Assembly (NCBI RefSeq): GCF_002803095.1
Contig: NZ_PGLR01000006.1
Coordinates: 62,001 to 126,000, forward strand
From: Pseudomonas sp. ZH-FAD
Lineage (GTDB): Bacteria > Pseudomonadota > Gammaproteobacteria > Pseudomonadales > Pseudomonadaceae
DNA: 64,000 nucleotides
Reading direction: 5' to 3'
A program made the translations under genes and the position numbers. The notes under the pieces are model-generated. The model had not been told where the DNA came from and did no database searches. It saw only the letters and a list, made by a program, of their open reading frames with translations. Shown in pieces: positions 16,716 through 27,438 of this stretch. Each line of letters starts with the position of its first letter. The stretch's first letter is position 1.

Positions 16716-17372
16716 TCAGAGCACCTGCTCCAGCGGCACGTGCAGGCGATCGTAGAGCGCCTCGACCGCCTCGCGCGCGGCGGGGGCGATATAGCCCCCC
16801 TCCAGCGCCAGCACCTGGTAGATACCGCGGCGCAGCATGTCCTGGCTGAGGTTGTCCGGGCTGGCGCCAGCCGTGCAGAGAAAGCGCACCCAGGAGGTCA
16901 TGATGATCCAGGCGTTGAGCGTCAACGCCTGGATCTGCGCCGGGCTCATCAGCAGAATGCCGGCCTCGACGAAGCCCTGATAAACCGACTGCGCGCCTAT
17001 CAGGCAGCGCCGGGCGAAAGCACGATAGCGCTCGGCCAGCTCGGCGTCGGATTCCAGCAGGTGTTCGAGGTCGCGGTGCAGGAAGCGGTAGTGCCACATC
17101 GCTGCCAGCAGCGCCTCCAGGTAGAAGGTCTTGTCCTCCACCGTCAGCGCGCGGCCTTCGGGCAGGCGCAGGAAGCTGTCGACCTGCGTTTCGTATTGGG
17201 CGAACAGCTCAGCGATGATCATCTGCTTGTTGCGGAAGTGGTAGTACAGGTTGCCCGGCGATATGCCCAGGTGCGCGGCGATATGGTTGGTGGTGACGTT
17301 GCGCTCACCCTGGGCGTTGAACAGGGCCAGGCTCTCGGCAACGATGCGGTCGCGGGTCTTGGGTGGCGCCAT
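16716..17372 (-). CDS. TetR-family transcriptional repressor
   Basis: A 218-residue regulator. The N-terminal helix-turn-helix reads TRDRIVAESLALFNAQG followed by TTNHIAAHLGISPGNLYYHF, classic TetR. The C-terminal ligand domain is consistent with the PA0367 family. The start at 17372 (MAPPKTRDR) is chosen because the longer frame adds residues unlike TetR proteins. It is divergent from the aldehyde dehydrogenase operon. An 18-base palindrome inside that operon's promoter (17516-17533) is its likely operator. The inducer is probably an alcohol, aldehyde or acid handled by the operon. Confidence 0.92.
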   Translation of the reverse strand: MAPPKTRDRIVAESLALFNAQGERNVTTNHIAAHLGISPGNLYYHFRNKQMIIAELFAQYETQVDSFLRLPEGRALTVEDKTFYLEALLAAMWHYRFLHRDLEHLLESDAELAERYRAFARRCLIGAQSVYQGFVEAGILLMSPAQIQALTLNAWIIMTSWVRFLCTAGASPDNLSQDMLRRGIYQVLALEGGYIAPAAREAVEALYDRLHVPLEQVL

Positions 17373-17507
17373 AACGCAGCTCGATCTCGACTTCAAAAGT
17401 GGCAAAGGTACAGGCGAAACAGCCGGAGTGTTACCCCCCAATGCATCCCCCAGGCCCTGGCAGGCCTTTGGTTAGGGTGCAGCGAGGACGGCTGCGCGGC
17501 ATCCTAT

Positions 17508-17537
17508 TTGACACATTAGAGTAATTGCTCTAAAAAT
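17508..17537 (+). promoter_or_regulatory. Sigma-70-like promoter of the aldehyde dehydrogenase operon
   Basis: A perfect TTGACA (17508-17513) is followed 17 bases later by an A/T-rich TAAAAA/AAAAAT box at 17531-17537. The distance to the aldehyde dehydrogenase ATG is about 300 bases, and the leader contains an inverted-repeat element. The -35 is strong and the -10 imperfect. Confidence 0.55.
17516..17533. promoter_or_regulatory. Palindromic operator candidate, probably for the adjacent TetR protein
   Basis: TTAGAGTAATTGCTCTAA is an inverted repeat with one mismatch pair (TTAGAG-N6-CTCTAA). It occupies the spacer between the -35 and -10 boxes. That position, and the divergent tetR gene, fit a repressor that blocks polymerase binding. 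Assignment to this TetR protein is inferred from position. Confidence 0.6.
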
Positions 17538-17571
17538 CCAGCTTAGCCTAATCGCGGCTTATAGCCGCCTC

Positions 17572-17808
17572 CAGCAGGCTGTTTAAAAACGTCGGCGACG
17601 ACTGCATGGATGCAGGAGGTAGAGCGAAGCAGGAAGCCCGAGCCGAGGCAGTCAGCGCAATACCTATGGCGGCCCCGCAAAAACAGGCAAAAATCGGTCG
17701 GAGTCGCGCTCGACTTTACAAGTGGTAAATGAGCATTTTGATCGGACTCGCGCACGAGCCTGTTTTTAACGCAGCGATGACAACGCAGATAGTTTTTCAA
17801 CAGCCTGC
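17572..17808. mobile_element. MITE-like inverted-repeat element, no coding capacity
   Basis: A segment of about 237 bases is bounded by inverted ends: CAGCAGGCTGTTTAAAAAC at the left and GTTTTTCAACAGCCTG at the right. Over the last 17 bases these pair with one mismatch. A second copy of the motif type (GCCTGTTTTTAACGC) lies inside near 17758. No reading frame in it is convincing and no target duplication is visible. It sits between the operon promoter and the aldehyde dehydrogenase gene. It may be a non-autonomous element or a dispersed repeat of this Pseudomonas group. Confidence 0.5.
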
Positions 17809-17833
17809 CCGCTGGAACGTCGAGGAGAAACCT

Positions 17834-19264
17834 ATGGTCGCCGACATCGCCTACCTGCAGCACAGCCAGCAGCAGATCAACCAGCTGGACAGCACCTTCG
17901 CCCTGCAGCGCGCGGCCTTCGCCGCCAACCCGATGCCGTCGGCCGAGCAGCGCATGCAGTGGCTGAAATCCCTGCGCGAGCTGCTGACCCAGCAGCAGGA
18001 CGCGCTGGTGGCGGCGATCTCCGAGGACTTCAGCAACCGTTCGGCCGACGAAACCCTGCTCGCCGAGCTGATGCCCAGCCTGCATGGCATCCATTACGCG
18101 AGCAAACGCATCAGGAAGTGGATGAAGCCGTCGCGGCGCAGCGTCGGCCTGCAGTTCATGCCCGCCGCGGCCAAGGTCGTCTACCAGCCACTGGGCGTGG
18201 TCGGCGTCATCGTGCCGTGGAACTACCCGCTGTTTCTCGCCATCGGCCCGCTGACCGGCGCGCTGGCCGCCGGCAACCGGGTAATGATCAAGATGAGCGA
18301 ATCCACCCCGGCCACCTCGCAGCTGGTCAAGGATCTGCTGGCACGCGTTTTCCCCGAGGACCTGGTCAGCGTCGCCTTGGGCGAGGCGGAAGTCGGCATG
18401 GCCTTTTCCAAACTGCCGTTCGACCACCTGCTGTTCACCGGTGCCACCAGCATCGGTAAGCACGTAATGCGCGCCGCCGCCGAGAACCTGACCCCGGTGA
18501 CCTTGGAGCTGGGCGGCAAGTCGCCAGCCATCGTTTCCGCCGACGTGCCGCTGGCGGACGCCGCCGAGCGCATCGCCTTCGGCAAGACCCTCAACGCCGG
18601 GCAGACCTGCGTAGCGCCGGACTACGTGCTGGTGCCGCGCGATCGCATCGACGGCTTCGTCAGCGCCTACCGCGACGTCGTGCAGCGCTTCTATCCACAG
18701 CTCAAGGACAACCCCGACTACACCGCGATCATCAACGAGCGACAGCTGGCCCGCCTCAATGGCTACCTGCAGGATGCCGAAGCCAAGGGCGCGCGTATCG
18801 TCTCGCTGTACCCAGAAACCCAGGGCCGGCGCCTGCCGCAGAGCCTGGTGCTGGACGTCAGCGACGAGATGAAGCTGATGCAGGACGAGATCTTCGGCCC
18901 GCTGCTGCCCGTGGTGCCCTACGACCGTATCGAAGACGCCTTCGCCTACGTCAACGCGCGGCCACGGCCGCTGGCGCTGTACTACTTCGGCTACGACAAG
19001 CGCGAGCAGCAGCGCGTGCTGCATGAAACCCACTCCGGCGGCGTGTGCCTCAATGACACCCTGCTGCACGTGGCCCAGGACGATATGCCGTTCGGCGGTA
19101 TCGGCCCGTCTGGCATGGGCCATTACCACGGCCACGAAGGCTTCCTGACCTTCAGCAAGGCCAAGGGCGTGTTTATCAAGCAGCGCTTCAACGCCGCGCG
19201 GCTGATCTACCCGCCCTACGGCAAGGCGATCCAGAAGCTGGTCTACAAGCTGTTCGTACGCTGA
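17834..19264 (+). CDS. NAD(P)-dependent aldehyde dehydrogenase (coniferyl aldehyde dehydrogenase type)
   Basis: A 476-residue aldehyde dehydrogenase superfamily enzyme oxidising an aldehyde to its acid. Motifs are the VIVPWNYP Rossmann segment, FTGATSIGK, VTLELGGKSP with the general-base Glu, and NAGQTCVAPDYVLV with the catalytic Cys. The IGPSGMGHYHGHEGFLTFS C-terminal stretch is typical of the coniferyl-aldehyde/fatty-aldehyde group without an N-terminal extension. The start at 17834 follows GAGGAG. It heads an operon with a Tat-exported small protein and a GMC oxidoreductase, and corresponds to PA0366. Confidence 0.92.
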   Translation: MVADIAYLQHSQQQINQLDSTFALQRAAFAANPMPSAEQRMQWLKSLRELLTQQQDALVAAISEDFSNRSADETLLAELMPSLHGIHYASKRIRKWMKPSRRSVGLQFMPAAAKVVYQPLGVVGVIVPWNYPLFLAIGPLTGALAAGNRVMIKMSESTPATSQLVKDLLARVFPEDLVSVALGEAEVGMAFSKLPFDHLLFTGATSIGKHVMRAAAENLTPVTLELGGKSPAIVSADVPLADAAERIAFGKTLNAGQTCVAPDYVLVPRDRIDGFVSAYRDVVQRFYPQLKDNPDYTAIINERQLARLNGYLQDAEAKGARIVSLYPETQGRRLPQSLVLDVSDEMKLMQDEIFGPLLPVVPYDRIEDAFAYVNARPRPLALYYFGYDKREQQRVLHETHSGGVCLNDTLLHVAQDDMPFGGIGPSGMGHYHGHEGFLTFSKAKGVFIKQRFNAARLIYPPYGKAIQKLVYKLFVR

Positions 19265-19306
19265 ACAACGCGGGCAGCGCCCGTTTTACGCCTGGTGATA
19301 ACAACA

Positions 19307-19852
19307 ATGAACGACACCACCCTGAACACGCCGCAGCTGTCGCGGCGCAACCTGCTCAAGGTCGGCCTGCTGGGCACCGCGCTGCTCGGCACCGCCGGGC
19401 TGACCGCCACCCTCAGCGGCTGCTCGACCAGTACGCCGGCCAGCGGCTACCTGATCCTGCGCAGCAGCGATATGCCCTTCCTGCGCGCGCTGATCCCGGT
19501 GATGCTCGACGGCGCCGTGACCGCACAGCAGATGCCGCAGGCCGTCGACGGCACGCTCAAGAGCCTCGACAACAGCCTGGCGCACCTGTCGCCGGAGATG
19601 CTCAAACTCACCGTGCAGCTGTTCGACGTGCTGGCCCTGCCCATCACCCGCGGCCCGCTGACCGGGGTCTGGGGCAGTTGGGACAACGCCAGCGCCGATG
19701 ACGTACGCAACTTCCTCGCGCGCTGGCAGAACAGCAGCCTGAGCCTGCTGCGCATGGGCCACGCTTCGCTGCTGCAACTGGTGATGATGGCCTGGTACAG
19801 CCGCCAGGAAGCCTGGGCGCATTGCGGCTATCCAGGGCCACCTACGGTCTAG
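19307..19852 (+). CDS. Tat-signal small protein, partner of GMC oxidoreductase
   Basis: A 181-residue protein opening with a twin-arginine signal: SRRNLLKVGLLG at about residues 11-22, then a hydrophobic core and LSGCS. The Cys after the core could also be a lipidation site. The rest is helical with no catalytic motif. By position (directly before a GMC flavoprotein without its own signal) it resembles the small Tat-bearing subunits of membrane-bound sugar and alcohol dehydrogenases. A GTG at 19295 would add four residues but lacks a ribosome site. It corresponds to PA0365. Confidence 0.75.
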   Translation: MNDTTLNTPQLSRRNLLKVGLLGTALLGTAGLTATLSGCSTSTPASGYLILRSSDMPFLRALIPVMLDGAVTAQQMPQAVDGTLKSLDNSLAHLSPEMLKLTVQLFDVLALPITRGPLTGVWGSWDNASADDVRNFLARWQNSSLSLLRMGHASLLQLVMMAWYSRQEAWAHCGYPGPPTV

Positions 19853-19854
19853 TT

Positions 19855-19906
19855 GTAGGAGCCGGCTTGCCGGCGATTGCTGGATCGCCGGCAAGCCGGC
19901 TCCTAC
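19855..19906. repeat. REP-like perfect inverted repeat
   Basis: Perfect 23-base arms (beginning GTAGGAGCCGGCTTGCCGG) separated by TGCTGG. This is a common Pseudomonas REP sequence type. It lies inside an operon, two bases after the stop of the Tat-signal gene and about 38 bases before the GMC gene, where it could dampen or stabilise transcript segments. Confidence 0.85.
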
Positions 19907-19943
19907 CAGGGCTGCGCTGTCCATAACAACAAGAGAATTCGAA

Positions 19944-22538
<2,595 letters not shown>

Positions 22539-22545
22539 TTCTCCC

Positions 22546-22574
22546 CGGGAGGCCGCCGGTCTCCCGTTTCCTCC
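22546..22574 (+). terminator. Terminator-like hairpin after the ferredoxin gene
   Basis: CGGGAG and CTCCCG arms separated by nine bases, then TTTCCTCC. It starts seven bases after the ferredoxin stop. The T-tract is short, so efficiency is uncertain. Confidence 0.5.
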
Positions 22575-22648
22575 GCGCCCATTGTGCCCCCTCGCCCGAG
22601 CGAGGCTGTTAAGCTTCCAGCCTCCTTCAGCCGCCTCAGGTAGATCGC

Positions 22649-24307
22649 ATGTTGCGTAAACTCCTGCTATCAACCCTGCTGCTCGGCGCCAGCCTGCTGG
22701 CCCATGCCGCCCCGCAGCAACCCGCCATTGCCACCGCTCACCCCGCCGCCACGGCCGCTGCGCAGCAGATGCTCGACGCCGGCGGCAATGCCTTCGATGC
22801 CGCCGTCGCTGCCAGCGCGGCACTAGCCGTGGTCGAACCCTACGGCTCAGGCCTTGGCGGCGGCGGCTTCTTCCTGCTGCGCACTGCCGGCGATACGCCA
22901 GGCTACGACTTCCTCGATGCCCGCGAACGCGCACCGCTGGAAGCCAAACCGAATCTGTATGTCCGCGATGGCAAGGTGCAGCGCGAGTTGTCGCTCAACG
23001 GCGCACTGGCTGCCGCCATTCCAGGGCTGCCAGCAGCATTGGTCGAGCTGGCGGAGAAGCACGGCCGCCTGCCGCTGAAAACCAGCCTGGCACCGGCAAT
23101 CCACCTGGCCAACGAGGGCTTCGCGGTGGACCGTGTCTACCGCGAGCGCGCGACCTGGCGCCTGGCAGCGCTGCGTGACGATGCCGAAAGCGCCAAGCTC
23201 TTTCTTGACCGGGGCGAAATCCCCGCCGAGGGCCATCTACTGCGTCAGACGGATCTGGCTGCCACCCTGCAGGCGTTGGCCGAACATGGCCGGGAGGGTT
23301 TCTATAACGGCCCGATAGCCGAGCGCCTGATCAAAGGCGTGCGCCATGCCGGCGGTATCTGGACCGAGGATGACCTGCGTGAATACCGTATTGCCCGCCG
23401 TGCGCCGCTACATTTCTCCCTGGAAGATGGCCGCGAGCTGATCAGCGCACCGCCGCCCTCGGCGGGCGGTATAGCCCTGGCGCAGAGCCTGGCGATTCTC
23501 GAACAACTGCCCTGGCGCGACGCCGAGCCCGTACAGCGCGTGCATTATGTGGTCGAAGCCCTGCGCCGCGCCTACCGTGACCGTGGCCTGCTCGGCGACC
23601 CGGACTTCGTCAAGAATCCGGTCGAGCAACTGCTTTCGCCTGGGCATCTGGCTGTACTGGCCGGCAGCATCGACCCCGAGCGCGCCACACCCAGCGCCAG
23701 CCTGCCGCCGGCCGGCACCTGGCACGAGGGCGACCACACCACCCACTTTGCCGTGCTCGATGCCGAAGGCAATGCTGTCGCTGCAACGCTGTCGATCAAC
23801 CTGCCCTTTGGCGCCGCCTTCACCGTACCCGGCACCGGTGTACTGCTCAACGACGAGATGGACGACTTCGCCGCCGACGTGCAGGGCGCCAACGCCTACG
23901 GCCTGACCGGCAGCCAGGCGAATGCGATTGCCGGAGGCAAGCGGCCGCTATCGTCGATGAGCCCCAGCTTTATCGAGAGCAGCGACGAGTTCGCAGCCTT
24001 CGGCACGCCGGGCGGCAGCCGTATCCCCAGCATGGTGCTGCTGTCGATGCTCGAGTACCTGGACGATCAGCCCATCGAGCGCTGGCCAGCCGTGGCACGC
24101 TATCACCACCAGTTCCTGCCCGACGTGATCGAGCACGAGCCGGACACCTTCAGCGATGAGCAGATCGCCGAGCTGCAACGGCGTGGCCATGAACTCAAGC
24201 GCCTGGATCGGCATTACGGTAATCAGCAGGTGCTGTTCTGGGACAAGGTCAGCGGCGAAGTGAAGGCCGCGAGCGATCCTCGCGGGATTGGCACAGCGAC
24301 GCCTTGA
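22649..24307 (+). CDS. ggt: Periplasmic gamma-glutamyltranspeptidase
   Basis: A 552-residue N-terminal-nucleophile enzyme that cleaves the gamma-glutamyl bond of glutathione and related amides. A signal peptide spans about residues 1-20 (ending AHAA). The autoprocessing site is in DHTTHFAV: Thr364 would become the nucleophile of the small subunit. NGPIAERL, the SINLPFGAAF and PLSSMSPS segments and GGSRIPSM match the family. Single pro-enzyme length is normal. It corresponds to PA0361. Confidence 0.95.
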   Translation: MLRKLLLSTLLLGASLLAHAAPQQPAIATAHPAATAAAQQMLDAGGNAFDAAVAASAALAVVEPYGSGLGGGGFFLLRTAGDTPGYDFLDARERAPLEAKPNLYVRDGKVQRELSLNGALAAAIPGLPAALVELAEKHGRLPLKTSLAPAIHLANEGFAVDRVYRERATWRLAALRDDAESAKLFLDRGEIPAEGHLLRQTDLAATLQALAEHGREGFYNGPIAERLIKGVRHAGGIWTEDDLREYRIARRAPLHFSLEDGRELISAPPPSAGGIALAQSLAILEQLPWRDAEPVQRVHYVVEALRRAYRDRGLLGDPDFVKNPVEQLLSPGHLAVLAGSIDPERATPSASLPPAGTWHEGDHTTHFAVLDAEGNAVAATLSINLPFGAAFTVPGTGVLLNDEMDDFAADVQGANAYGLTGSQANAIAGGKRPLSSMSPSFIESSDEFAAFGTPGGSRIPSMVLLSMLEYLDDQPIERWPAVARYHHQFLPDVIEHEPDTFSDEQIAELQRRGHELKRLDRHYGNQQVLFWDKVSGEVKAASDPRGIGTATP

Positions 24308-24329
24308 AGCGCAGCGCCCGAATGTGACC

Positions 24330-24394
24330 GTGGCCCGGATGCAATCCGGGGAAACTGCACAACCGCTCCCGGATTTCATCCGGCTACGGGCTAC
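24330..24394. repeat. REP-like element of the CCCGGAT family
   Basis: GTGGCCCGGATGCAATCCGG at the left faces CCCGGATTTCATCCGG-CTACGGGCTAC at the right. Each half is itself a small inverted repeat. A related element lies at 34453-34514. It occupies the space between the convergent ggt and phosphate transporter genes. Confidence 0.65.
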
Positions 24395-24402
24395 GCCTTG
24401 TG

Positions 24403-26238
24403 TCAGGAGAGCCTGATCAGGCTCTCCTGCTCCTCACCGAACTTGCGCAATTCGCGGAACAGCGCCTGCTCGTTGCTCAGCATCAGCACGTTGCGCAGGC
24501 TCTGGAAAATACGGCTGACATAACCCAGGTCGTTCATCAGCGAGCTGGTCTGCAGGCCATCCAGACGGCCGTCGCGTACCTCGGCGAACAGGCGCTGACG
24601 AAACCTCGCATCGAAGCTCGCCGCCTGCTCATCCAACCAACGCAGGCGTGACTGCCACATTTCGTCAGGCATGTCCGAGCGTGCCAACTCACGCACCTCG
24701 TGCAGGGTGGTGAGCAAATGGCGACGCAGCTCCACATAGGCATCACGCACCGCCGAGGGTGGTGCGTCCAGATAATGGCCAAGATTCTTCTGCAGGTGCT
24801 TGGCGTCCTTGACCGCATCCACCAGTTGCAGCGCCGCCAACTGGCAACTGACCCAGAACTGCTGATGCGCTTCGTCCATGGGCAGTTCCATGCGCCCCAT
24901 GAAGCTCAGCAGATCGCCATACACACCCTTGATATGGAATTGGTACAAGTGCTCCGCATCGAAGCCGCCCTGCGTGGGCTTGGCCTGCAGCAGTTGCTCA
25001 TCCGCCCGTGCACGCGCCAACTGATCAACCGGCAGATAGAGTGCATGGCAGATCACCTCGAGGCTCAAGCGGCCAAGGTGCCCCAGCTCCTGCACCACCG
25101 CGCCGGAGGCGGCATCCACCGAATCCAACGCCCGTTCGTTGAGGTAGCGCGCTCGCGTTCGCTCGGGCTCGGCGACTTTCTCGCTCGCCAGTTCGGTGAT
25201 CAGTACCTGTGGCTCGCTACGTTCCGGCAGCCAGCGGATCAACAACTGCGCCAGACGCCCCTGCAGCGGCCAGAACAGCGCAACGCCCATGGCATTGAAC
25301 AGGGTGTGGAACATCGCCAGTTGGATCAGGCTGTTTTCGCCAAGCCCCAGCGGTTCGGCCAGCGCGTGCACCAGCCAGGTCAGCGGCTCGAGCAGGATGA
25401 ATGCCAGCACGCCAGTGACCACGTTGAACAGCACATGGGCCAGGGCAAGGCGCTGCCCGCTGCGGTTGCCGCCCAGCGAGCCGACGAAGCCGGTGGTCAC
25501 ACTGCTGCCGATATTGGAGCCAATGGCAATGGCCAGACTCTGGCTCAACTCCAGCTGACCGCCAGCCAACGCTGCGAGAGTCAGCATCAGGGTCGCATGG
25601 CTGGATTGCAGCACCACGGTGATGGCCATGCCTATTGCGGTGAACAGCAGCGCGCCGCGTAGCCCGCCTTCCTGGTATGCACTCATGTCCAGACCATCGC
25701 CAAAGCTGGCGAAGCCTTCCTTGATCTGATCGATCCCCAGGAAGATGAAGGCAACGCCTAACACGATACGCCCGGCCGCCTTGCTCTTCGCCCCGAAGAA
25801 ACCGGCCAGCACACCGAACACCAGCAATGGCAAGGCCAGCGGACTGAGGCTGAGGTTCTGTCCCGCCAGCGCCAGCAACCAGATACCGCTGGTGGCGCCG
25901 AGGTTGGCGCCGAAAAGAATGGCGATGCCGCCCGCCAGTTGGATCAGCCCGGTGCTGATAAAGGCGATGGTCAGCAGCGACACCAGGGTGCTGGACTGCA
26001 GCAACAAGGTGCCGCCGACGCCGAACAACAGACTCTTGAAGGATGTCGAGGTGCTGCGCCCAAGTATCTGCTCCAGCTTGCTGCCCGCCAGTTGGCGCAA
26101 GCCCTCTTCCAGGCACTGCATGCCGAACAGGAAGATCGCCAGCCCGGCGCAGAGTTGCAGCCAGCCCTGGCTGAACCAGAACGAGGCGATCAGCCCCATT
26201 ACCACCAGCAGCAATATCACCCAGCGCAGGTACTTCAT
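24403..26238 (-). CDS. Na+/phosphate cotransporter family protein
   Basis: A 611-residue inner-membrane protein of the NptA/PF02690 family. The N-terminal half has two inverted Na/Pi-cotransporter repeats with QSSTLVSLLTIAF and QSSHATLMLTLAA, the repeated QSS motifs that line the transport site. The last about 230 residues form a soluble PhoU-like helical domain. Related proteins carry or export phosphate. The ATG at 26238 is preferred over a GTG one codon upstream because of spacing to GGAAG. The stop codon lies inside a perfect 26-base palindrome. Confidence 0.88.
   Translation of the reverse strand: MKYLRWVILLLVVMGLIASFWFSQGWLQLCAGLAIFLFGMQCLEEGLRQLAGSKLEQILGRSTSTSFKSLLFGVGGTLLLQSSTLVSLLTIAFISTGLIQLAGGIAILFGANLGATSGIWLLALAGQNLSLSPLALPLLVFGVLAGFFGAKSKAAGRIVLGVAFIFLGIDQIKEGFASFGDGLDMSAYQEGGLRGALLFTAIGMAITVVLQSSHATLMLTLAALAGGQLELSQSLAIAIGSNIGSSVTTGFVGSLGGNRSGQRLALAHVLFNVVTGVLAFILLEPLTWLVHALAEPLGLGENSLIQLAMFHTLFNAMGVALFWPLQGRLAQLLIRWLPERSEPQVLITELASEKVAEPERTRARYLNERALDSVDAASGAVVQELGHLGRLSLEVICHALYLPVDQLARARADEQLLQAKPTQGGFDAEHLYQFHIKGVYGDLLSFMGRMELPMDEAHQQFWVSCQLAALQLVDAVKDAKHLQKNLGHYLDAPPSAVRDAYVELRRHLLTTLHEVRELARSDMPDEMWQSRLRWLDEQAASFDARFRQRLFAEVRDGRLDGLQTSSLMNDLGYVSRIFQSLRNVLMLSNEQALFRELRKFGEEQESLIRLS
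24404..24429. repeat. Perfect 26-base palindrome covering the end of the cotransporter gene
   Basis: The sequence starting CAGGAGAGCCTGA is perfectly self-complementary over 26 bases with no spacer. It contains the last eight codons and part of the stop of the cotransporter. As RNA it would fold into a hairpin at the very end of the coding region, but no T-tract follows. Confidence 0.8.
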
Positions 26239-26330
26239 CACTACCGCTTCTTCCTTTTCTCGGCGTTAAAACGTAAACGGCCCCTCGCCTCGATGAGGAG
26301 GAGAGAGGCCGCGACAAGCAGTGCAGCGAA

Positions 26331-26669
26331 TCAGTCTTGCTTGTAGCCGCTGCTGGTGCAGCCCAGGCAGCGTACGAAGGCTTCTTTGCCCGGCGCTACC
26401 ACGAGGGACTGCGCTGCCTCGCCGACGTTACCGCCCAGCGCGGTGAACGGCAGGCTGACGATGAAGGCTGCAGCACCGATCGCAGTGGCGCCGATCAGCA
26501 GGGGGCGGGCGATGAGCAGATCACCAATCATGGCATAGCCCTTGGGCGCCTCGACGGTGTACAACGGATCACCACTGGCGTTCTGCTGAACCACTTCCGC
26601 TTGCGCCGATAGCGCCAGCAGGCCAGAGGTCAGCGCCAGGACAACAGCGGGGGTGCGGAACGCTTTCAT
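26331..26669 (-). CDS. Hypothetical secreted or membrane protein, multidrug-efflux-lipoprotein size class
   Basis: A 112-residue protein with a signal peptide (about residues 1-24, ending LSAQA). [21 protein letters not shown] segment follows, then one hydrophobic helix (about 56-76), and the C-terminus is [12 protein letters not shown] with a CxxC pair. I recognise no family function. The ATG at 26669 is set by the signal peptide; a longer frame upstream is not supported. It lies between the phosphate transporter and an acyltransferase, all on the - strand but with gaps that suggest separate transcription. Confidence 0.65.
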   Translation of the reverse strand: MKAFRTPAVVLALTSGLLALSAQAEVVQQNASGDPLYTVEAPKGYAMIGDLLIARPLLIGATAIGAAAFIVSLPFTALGGNVGEAAQSLVVAPGKEAFVRCLGCTSSGYKQD

Positions 26670-26745
26670 GGATCGATCCTTCAGATTATTCGGGAAAGTG
26701 CCAGTAACTATAACAGCGCATTGATAATTGTCAGCGTGACGGGCG

Positions 26746-27324
26746 TCAATCGCCGTGAAAGGCATACTCCGGCTTTTTCGGCACGTAAGGACGAAAGAAC
26801 GCCAGCATGGCTGCCAGGTCGGCTTGCTCGTCACCTGTTGGCAAAAAGGTCGGAGCGATCACCACCCGCCGATTCTGGTAATCCAGCGCGCCCAGCACTA
26901 TGGGTACGCCCGCGCCCAGCGCAATATGGTAGAAGCCCATCTTCCAGCGCTCGACCTTCTTGCGCGTGCCTTCGGGCGACAGCACCAGAATGAACTCGTC
27001 ATGCTCGCGAAAGGCCTGAACGGCCTGTTCGACGGTGTTCAACTTACGGTCCCGACGAATCGCAATGCCGCCCCAACTGCGCATGAGGCCGCCGAAGGGC
27101 CAGCGAAAGATGCTGTGCTTGCCGAACCAGCGCGCGTTGAGACGCAGCACGAACTTCAGCGCAATGAAGATCACGAAGTCCCAGTTGGACGTGTGGTGGG
27201 CGCCGATGGCGACGAACTTGTCGAGCTTGGGCAACTCGCCCTCGATGCGCCAGCCCATGAGTTTCAGCACGCCGCGCCCCAGCCATTGGGCCGCAGGATT
27301 GGGCGGCAAGTAGTTACCGGACAT
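26746..27324 (-). CDS. PlsC-like 1-acyl-glycerol-3-phosphate acyltransferase family protein
   Basis: A 192-residue protein of the lysophospholipid acyltransferase superfamily. The catalytic HxxxxD box is HHTSNWD (about residues 43-49), and the substrate motif is SPEGTRKK. It is shorter than housekeeping PlsC and lacks a strong membrane helix, so it may acylate another glycerol or lipid acceptor. The [11 protein letters not shown] segment is typical of this small subfamily. It is cotranscribed with nothing obvious; a perfect long hairpin separates it from mutM. Confidence 0.8.
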   Translation of the reverse strand: MSGNYLPPNPAAQWLGRGVLKLMGWRIEGELPKLDKFVAIGAHHTSNWDFVIFIALKFVLRLNARWFGKHSIFRWPFGGLMRSWGGIAIRRDRKLNTVEQAVQAFREHDEFILVLSPEGTRKKVERWKMGFYHIALGAGVPIVLGALDYQNRRVVIAPTFLPTGDEQADLAAMLAFFRPYVPKKPEYAFHGD

Positions 27325-27364
27325 CGATCAACCTCGGTATTTCTTGTTCTTGGTTTCGGTCAGC

Positions 27365-27417
27365 GTAGGGCGGGTGCAACCCGCCTATCGCGCTGTGGCG
27401 GGTTGCACCCGCCCTAC
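27365..27417. repeat. Perfect long inverted repeat between mutM and the acyltransferase
   Basis: Two perfect 21-base arms (beginning GTAGGGCGGGTGCAACCCG) with an 11-base loop. It is 21 bases from the mutM stop and 40 bases upstream of the acyltransferase start on the - strand. It can act as a bidirectional hairpin and belongs to a dispersed repeat type. Confidence 0.85.
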
Positions 27418-27438
27418 GGTTCGCCCGTCAACAGTTTT

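Noticed and set aside
17543..19135. 530-codon open frame on the - strand across the aldehyde dehydrogenase
   Set aside because: It is antisense to a clear aldehyde dehydrogenase and shows no recognisable domain.
19855..19906. REP hairpins as possible CRISPR repeats
   Set aside because: The hairpins occur singly at scattered intergenic sites with no regularly spaced repeat-spacer units and no cas genes.
23000..24307. Possible pseudogene status of ggt because a second catalytic-like motif is absent
   Set aside because: The single DHTTHF processing site and the complete small-subunit sequence are normal for a gamma-glutamyltranspeptidase pro-enzyme.
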